From: Arenibacter sp. F20364
GTDB lineage: Bacteria; Bacteroidota; Bacteroidia; Flavobacteriales; Flavobacteriaceae
Reading direction: 5' to 3'
Length of the DNA: 64,000 nucleotides
Assembly (NCBI RefSeq): GCF_023015905.1
Contig: NZ_JALKBD010000013.1
Span: 1 to 64,000, forward strand
The notes beneath the pieces are model-generated. The model was not told where the DNA came from, made no database searches, and saw nothing but the letters and a program-made list of their open reading frames with translations. The position numbers and the translations under genes were made by a program. Shown here piece after piece: positions 61,046-64,000 of the stretch (the first letter of the stretch is position 1; each line of letters starts with the position of its first letter).

Positions 61046-62518
61046 TTACCTGCTATAGTTGGGTGACTCCTTAGTAATGGTTACGTCATGTGGATGGCTT
61101 TCGTTGATTCCACTCGCGGTAATCTTAACAAATCTTCCAGACTCTTTTAGTGTTTCTATATCCTTGGCCCCACAATAGCCCATTCCAGCACGAAGACCAC
61201 CAATAAACTGATGGATACTTTCGTACAAATCTCCCTTATAAGGAACACGACCAACGATTCCTTCAGGTACCAATTTTTTAATATCATCTTCCACATCTTG
61301 GAAATACCTATCCTTACTACCTTGTTTCATAGCCTCAACAGAACCCATCCCTCTATAGGACTTAAACTTACGCCCTTCATAAATGATAGTCTCTCCCGGA
61401 GATTCTTTTGTTCCCGCCAACAAAGAGCCCAACATTACCGTATCGGCGCCTGCAGCAATGGCCTTAGGTATATCCCCTGTATATCGTATTCCCCCATCTG
61501 CAATAACTGGCACTCCACTACCCTTGATAGCGGCAGAAACTTCCAAAACCGCTGAAAATTGAGGAAAACCTACTCCAGCAACTACCCGGGTTGTACAAAT
61601 AGATCCTGGACCTATTCCAACTTTTACGGCATCGGCTCCCGCCTCTACTAAATACTTGGCAGCTTCTGCTGTGGCAATATTGCCTACAATAACTTCCAAA
61701 TCCGGAAATTTCTTTTTTACCTCCTTTAGAACGGCAACCACACCTTTGGTATGGCCATGCGCAGTATCGATTACAACAGCGTCTACCCCCGCGTTCACCA
61801 GAGCTTCCGCCCTATCCACTGCATCACCGGTAACCCCTAAGGCAGCCGCAACACGCAATCTTCCATACTGATCCTTATTGGCTATTGGCTTCTGGGTAAG
61901 TTTTGTTATATCCCTAAAGGTAATAAGCCCAACAAGTTTGTAGTCCTTATCAACAACGGGTAATTTTTCAATTTTGTTTACCTGCAAAATATCCTCTGCC
62001 TGCTCCAAAGAAGTTCCTTCGGCTACAGTAACTAGATTTTTGGAGGTCATTACCTCGGAAATTGGCCGGTCATTATTTTTTTCGAACCGTAAATCCCTAT
62101 TGGTTACGATACCTATAAGTTTCCCCTTATCATCTACAATGGGTATCCCGCCAATGCTGAATTCTTTCATATTTGCTTTGGCATCCCTCACCTTGGAATT
62201 TAAAGGCAAGGTAACGGGATCTATGATCATACCACTTTCGGCGCGTTTTACCTTGCGTACCTTCAGCGCCTGTTGTTCTATGGTCATGTTCTTGTGCAAT
62301 ACCCCAATACCACCTTCCTGGGCAATGGCAATGGCCATACGGGATTCCGTCACTGTATCCATAGCAGCAGAAACGATGGGAACGTTGATCGTAATGTTTC
62401 TAGTAAATTTTGTTTGAATATTGACTTCCCTAGGAAGTACTTCTGAAAAAGCTGGAACTAAAAGTACGTCGTCGTACGTAAGACCTTCTCCAACAATTTT
62501 GTTTAGGTGAGCTTGCAT
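61046..62518 (-). CDS. guaB: Inosine-5'-monophosphate dehydrogenase
   Basis: Oxidises IMP to XMP with NAD+, the committed step of GTP synthesis. 490 residues: barrel with [20 protein letters not shown], two CBS domains at about 95-205 ([20 protein letters not shown]), [16 protein letters not shown], catalytic loop [15 protein letters not shown] with the active-site Cys, and the flap region [10 protein letters not shown]. Complete. The ATG at 62518 follows a -7 box and a 15-base palindrome. Confidence 0.97.
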   Translation of the reverse strand: MQAHLNKIVGEGLTYDDVLLVPAFSEVLPREVNIQTKFTRNITINVPIVSAAMDTVTESRMAIAIAQEGGIGVLHKNMTIEQQALKVRKVKRAESGMIIDPVTLPLNSKVRDAKANMKEFSIGGIPIVDDKGKLIGIVTNRDLRFEKNNDRPISEVMTSKNLVTVAEGTSLEQAEDILQVNKIEKLPVVDKDYKLVGLITFRDITKLTQKPIANKDQYGRLRVAAALGVTGDAVDRAEALVNAGVDAVVIDTAHGHTKGVVAVLKEVKKKFPDLEVIVGNIATAEAAKYLVEAGADAVKVGIGPGSICTTRVVAGVGFPQFSAVLEVSAAIKGSGVPVIADGGIRYTGDIPKAIAAGADTVMLGSLLAGTKESPGETIIYEGRKFKSYRGMGSVEAMKQGSKDRYFQDVEDDIKKLVPEGIVGRVPYKGDLYESIHQFIGGLRAGMGYCGAKDIETLKESGRFVKITASGINESHPHDVTITKESPNYSR

Positions 62519-62541
62519 AGCAATTAAAGATTAATTGCGTG

Positions 62542-62549
62542 CAAATATA
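62542..62549 (-). promoter_or_regulatory. guaB: -7 box of guaB
   Basis: Minus-strand TATATTTG, exact TAnnTTTG, 23 bases upstream of the guaB ATG. The -33 position falls in the palindrome at 62563-62577 and has no TTTG. Confidence 0.48.
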
Positions 62550-62562
62550 CTACATTTAAAGG

Positions 62563-62577
62563 AACTGTAATACAGTT
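62563..62577. promoter_or_regulatory. Palindrome at the guaB -33 position (possible operator)
   Basis: AACTGTA-A-TACAGTT is a perfect 7-base inverted repeat around one base. It lies where the -33 element of guaB is expected, 7 bases beyond the stop of the upstream membrane-protein gene. It could be a repressor site or a weak transcript end. Confidence 0.4.
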
Positions 62578-62583
62578 ATCGTG

Positions 62584-63084
62584 TTAATTGACTGTTACCG
62601 ATTTTTTACACAATTGATAAATCACCAACAGTGCGGCTAAACTGTAGGTCAAGGTCATTAAAAACCCAGAAAAAATGACCACATATTTCATCCATAGCAG
62701 CCCTGTCCACATGAAATATATGCCCCCAAAAGTTAAAACCACCGAGAAGAAAGGTTCAATGGTAAGGAACATTTTTAGCTTTTGTGGTATTTTGGAAAGC
62801 CAAACCAACCCACCAAGCAGAAAAAAAATAAGTGACATGGATAGGATATGGGTATGGATTATGGTAAGCATTTCGCGCTCTCCCTTTTTAAACTTCATAA
62901 CCTCCGCCTCTTCATCCTCCTCATTTCCCAAATAATTTTCCACAATACCATTGGGGGATGCTGTACTGGTTTCAGAAACAAATAGAAGGCCCGTATAAAA
63001 ACCTATGCTCAATACGAGGACAAAGCTTGCAACAAACCATTTTATTCCCTTGGGCAATGTCAGCAATAGACCGTCATAATCCAT
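62584..63084 (-). CDS. Four-helix membrane protein of unknown function
   Basis: 166 residues with helices at about 14-36, 72-94, 107-128 and 132-158. A periplasmic or cytoplasmic acidic loop (YLGNEEDEEAEVMKFKKGER) precedes helix 2, which starts IIHTHILSMSLIFF. The His77/His79 pair at a membrane edge could bind heme or metal. Start codon overlaps the stop of the FMN-binding gene by 1 base (TAATG). I do not recognise a named family. Context suggests electron transfer with its neighbour. Confidence 0.78.
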   Translation of the reverse strand: MDYDGLLLTLPKGIKWFVASFVLVLSIGFYTGLLFVSETSTASPNGIVENYLGNEEDEEAEVMKFKKGEREMLTIIHTHILSMSLIFFLLGGLVWLSKIPQKLKMFLTIEPFFSVVLTFGGIYFMWTGLLWMKYVVIFSGFLMTLTYSLAALLVIYQLCKKSVTVN

Positions 63085-63620
63085 TAAAGTACCTTTTTTT
63101 CTTGAAGAATTCCAATGGTCTGCAACAAACTATCCATTGAGTTGGTCATGGAACGTACCGAAATTGTAGCACCAGAAATACCGTCTATATTGGATTCATG
63201 GCTTACCCTATCCTTTCCTGATTTCCCTGTAAACTGCTCCAACCATCTTTTACTCCCAATTTCACCGCCATACTCCTCACGATATATCAATACTTTTGAA
63301 TGGATGATTTCCAATTTGGGATTAAAGATGACCAGATAATCGAATTTGGCCGTTTTACTTGGCGCCTGATCTACAAAAGCATAACCTAGCAAGGTACTTC
63401 CCTGCATTATTTTGAAGAAATTATCAGCAGTAATTTTGGTTGGAAGTAGTTCGTTGACTGTTTTGGAAACAGAAAAGGACTGCAAGGAATGATTTTCGGT
63501 TTCAAATACCTTTTCCAATTCCTTATCCATTTTCTTTTGAACATTTTTCGGGATTCCAAATCCCAAAATCACCAAAGAAAATACCATAATTAGAACTGTT
63601 TTTCGCTTTCTATAGTTCAT
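63084..63620 (-). CDS. Exported FMN-binding domain protein
   Basis: 178 residues with an N-terminal signal or anchor (TVLIMVFSLVILGFGI). The FMN_bind domain covers about 60-165, with IFNPKLEIIHSKVLIYREE and the covalent flavin site DGISGATISVRSMT, where the Thr of SGAT carries FMN in NqrC/RnfG-type proteins. It needs the ApbE flavin transferase, which is not in this window. Between a porin gene and a membrane protein gene, it is a likely extracytosolic electron carrier. Confidence 0.9.
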   Translation of the reverse strand: MNYRKRKTVLIMVFSLVILGFGIPKNVQKKMDKELEKVFETENHSLQSFSVSKTVNELLPTKITADNFFKIMQGSTLLGYAFVDQAPSKTAKFDYLVIFNPKLEIIHSKVLIYREEYGGEIGSKRWLEQFTGKSGKDRVSHESNIDGISGATISVRSMTNSMDSLLQTIGILQEKKVL

Positions 63621-63703
63621 GCCCCAAATATACTAATTTAGAATCATTTTTAATAATAATCGTCATATTTAGGAGTTGAATTATAAACCTCATTAATTCT
63701 GGA

Positions 63704-64000
63704 TTAAAACCACACCCCTATTCCAAAATTCAGTACATTCTGAAGATCACTACCATCCAATTTATTGGATTTAAACTGATAATCCCCTTTCAATACCACT
63801 CCAGGAGCTAAATGATAGGTAAGGCCTGTAGTTACATCAGTTTTATTATAGGCATCGTTCCTTATCAATGCACCCGCTGTATCGGAATGGGTATCATATT
63901 TTTCGTATCTGGCAAAAGCGAACAGTTTTTGCTCATTACCAGCTGGCAAAAGATTGTAGGCCCCTTCTACGTACCAACCTTGCAAAGCACTACCCAAGTT
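63704..64000 (-). CDS. Porin, C-terminal part (cut by window edge)
   Basis: The last 99 residues are read, to the final strand ...FGIGVWF with its terminal aromatic, the outer-membrane sorting signal. Alternating aromatic strands (YVEGAYNLL, LFAFARYEKYDTH, TDVTTGLTYHLAPGVVLKGD) fit phosphate-selective porin O/P-like barrels. The frame is open to the window end, so the start is beyond. It lies 83 bases upstream of the FMN-binding gene, same strand. Confidence 0.82.
   Translation of the reverse strand, partial: NLGSALQGWYVEGAYNLLPAGNEQKLFAFARYEKYDTHSDTAGALIRNDAYNKTDVTTGLTYHLAPGVVLKGDYQFKSNKLDGSDLQNVLNFGIGVWF

Noticed and set aside
1-64000. tRNA, rRNA, CRISPR array, phage or transposase genes
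   Set aside because: Intergenic regions were scanned by eye for T-loop motifs, regular short repeats and transposase frames; none could be supported. A covariance-model search would settle the RNA question.

Overview
The window is a chromosomal segment of a marine-type member of the Flavobacteriaceae (Bacteroidota). The signs are low G+C content, almost no Shine-Dalgarno sequences, -7 boxes of the Bacteroidota form TAnnTTTG, many exported proteins and lipoproteins, families largely restricted to this group (DUF5606, DUF5916, DUF2911, DUF3500), and cell-surface glycan genes. The genus cannot be fixed from the sequence alone. There are about 63 protein genes; I found no rRNA, tRNA, CRISPR array, transposase or phage gene.

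Layout. 1-4.3 kb: the start of an exported protein, lipoprotein MsrA, then a tight pair (double DUF1080 lipoprotein and Tat-exported Gfo/Idh/MocA oxidoreductase) that fits 3-keto-glycoside chemistry. 4.4-7.1 kb: an ECF sigma factor, membrane anti-sigma-like protein and exported charged protein, all on the minus strand. 7.2-9.7 kb: aldose epimerase, DUF2911 protein and MeaB. 9.9-13.6 kb: a four-gene membrane glycosylation operon (GtrB/DPM1-like GT2, tandem LAB_N protein, GT39/ArnT-like transferase, unknown membrane protein). 13.6-19.7 kb: PAP2 phosphatase, small acidic protein, MATE pump, hybrid PAS sensor kinase, MazG. 19.8-35.2 kb: a run of secreted or periplasmic hydrolases and binding proteins (PD40 propeller, DUF3500, SMP-30, EthD, DUF5916, class C serine hydrolase, two alpha/beta hydrolases, SGNH, GH20, S10), without SusC/SusD; it includes a GC-rich repeat at 32.4 kb.

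35.4-37.9 kb: housekeeping genes (DUF5606, def, ruvX, dapD) around a compact divergent promoter. 37.9-44.9 kb: the most unusual block. It has a HAD-like protein, LicD, TagD-like cytidylyltransferase, two GT2 enzymes, a TupA-type ATP-grasp protein, a LicC-like nucleotidyltransferase, and a fusion of a TagF-like polyol-phosphate transferase with a WaaE-like GT2. Together they look like a Gram-negative system that decorates a surface glycan or LOS core with phospho-alditol or phosphocholine-type groups. It runs directly into tsaC and cca. 47-64 kb: mostly core functions (heme A synthase, nucleoid-associated protein, ABC exporter, UvrB, Hsp20, SucC, LysA, thioredoxin, GuaB). It ends in a porin / FMN-binding / membrane protein operon that suggests flavin-based extracytosolic electron transfer.

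Functions are assigned by reading protein motifs and recalling families; no database search was possible. Promoter calls rest on short consensus boxes and are tentative.
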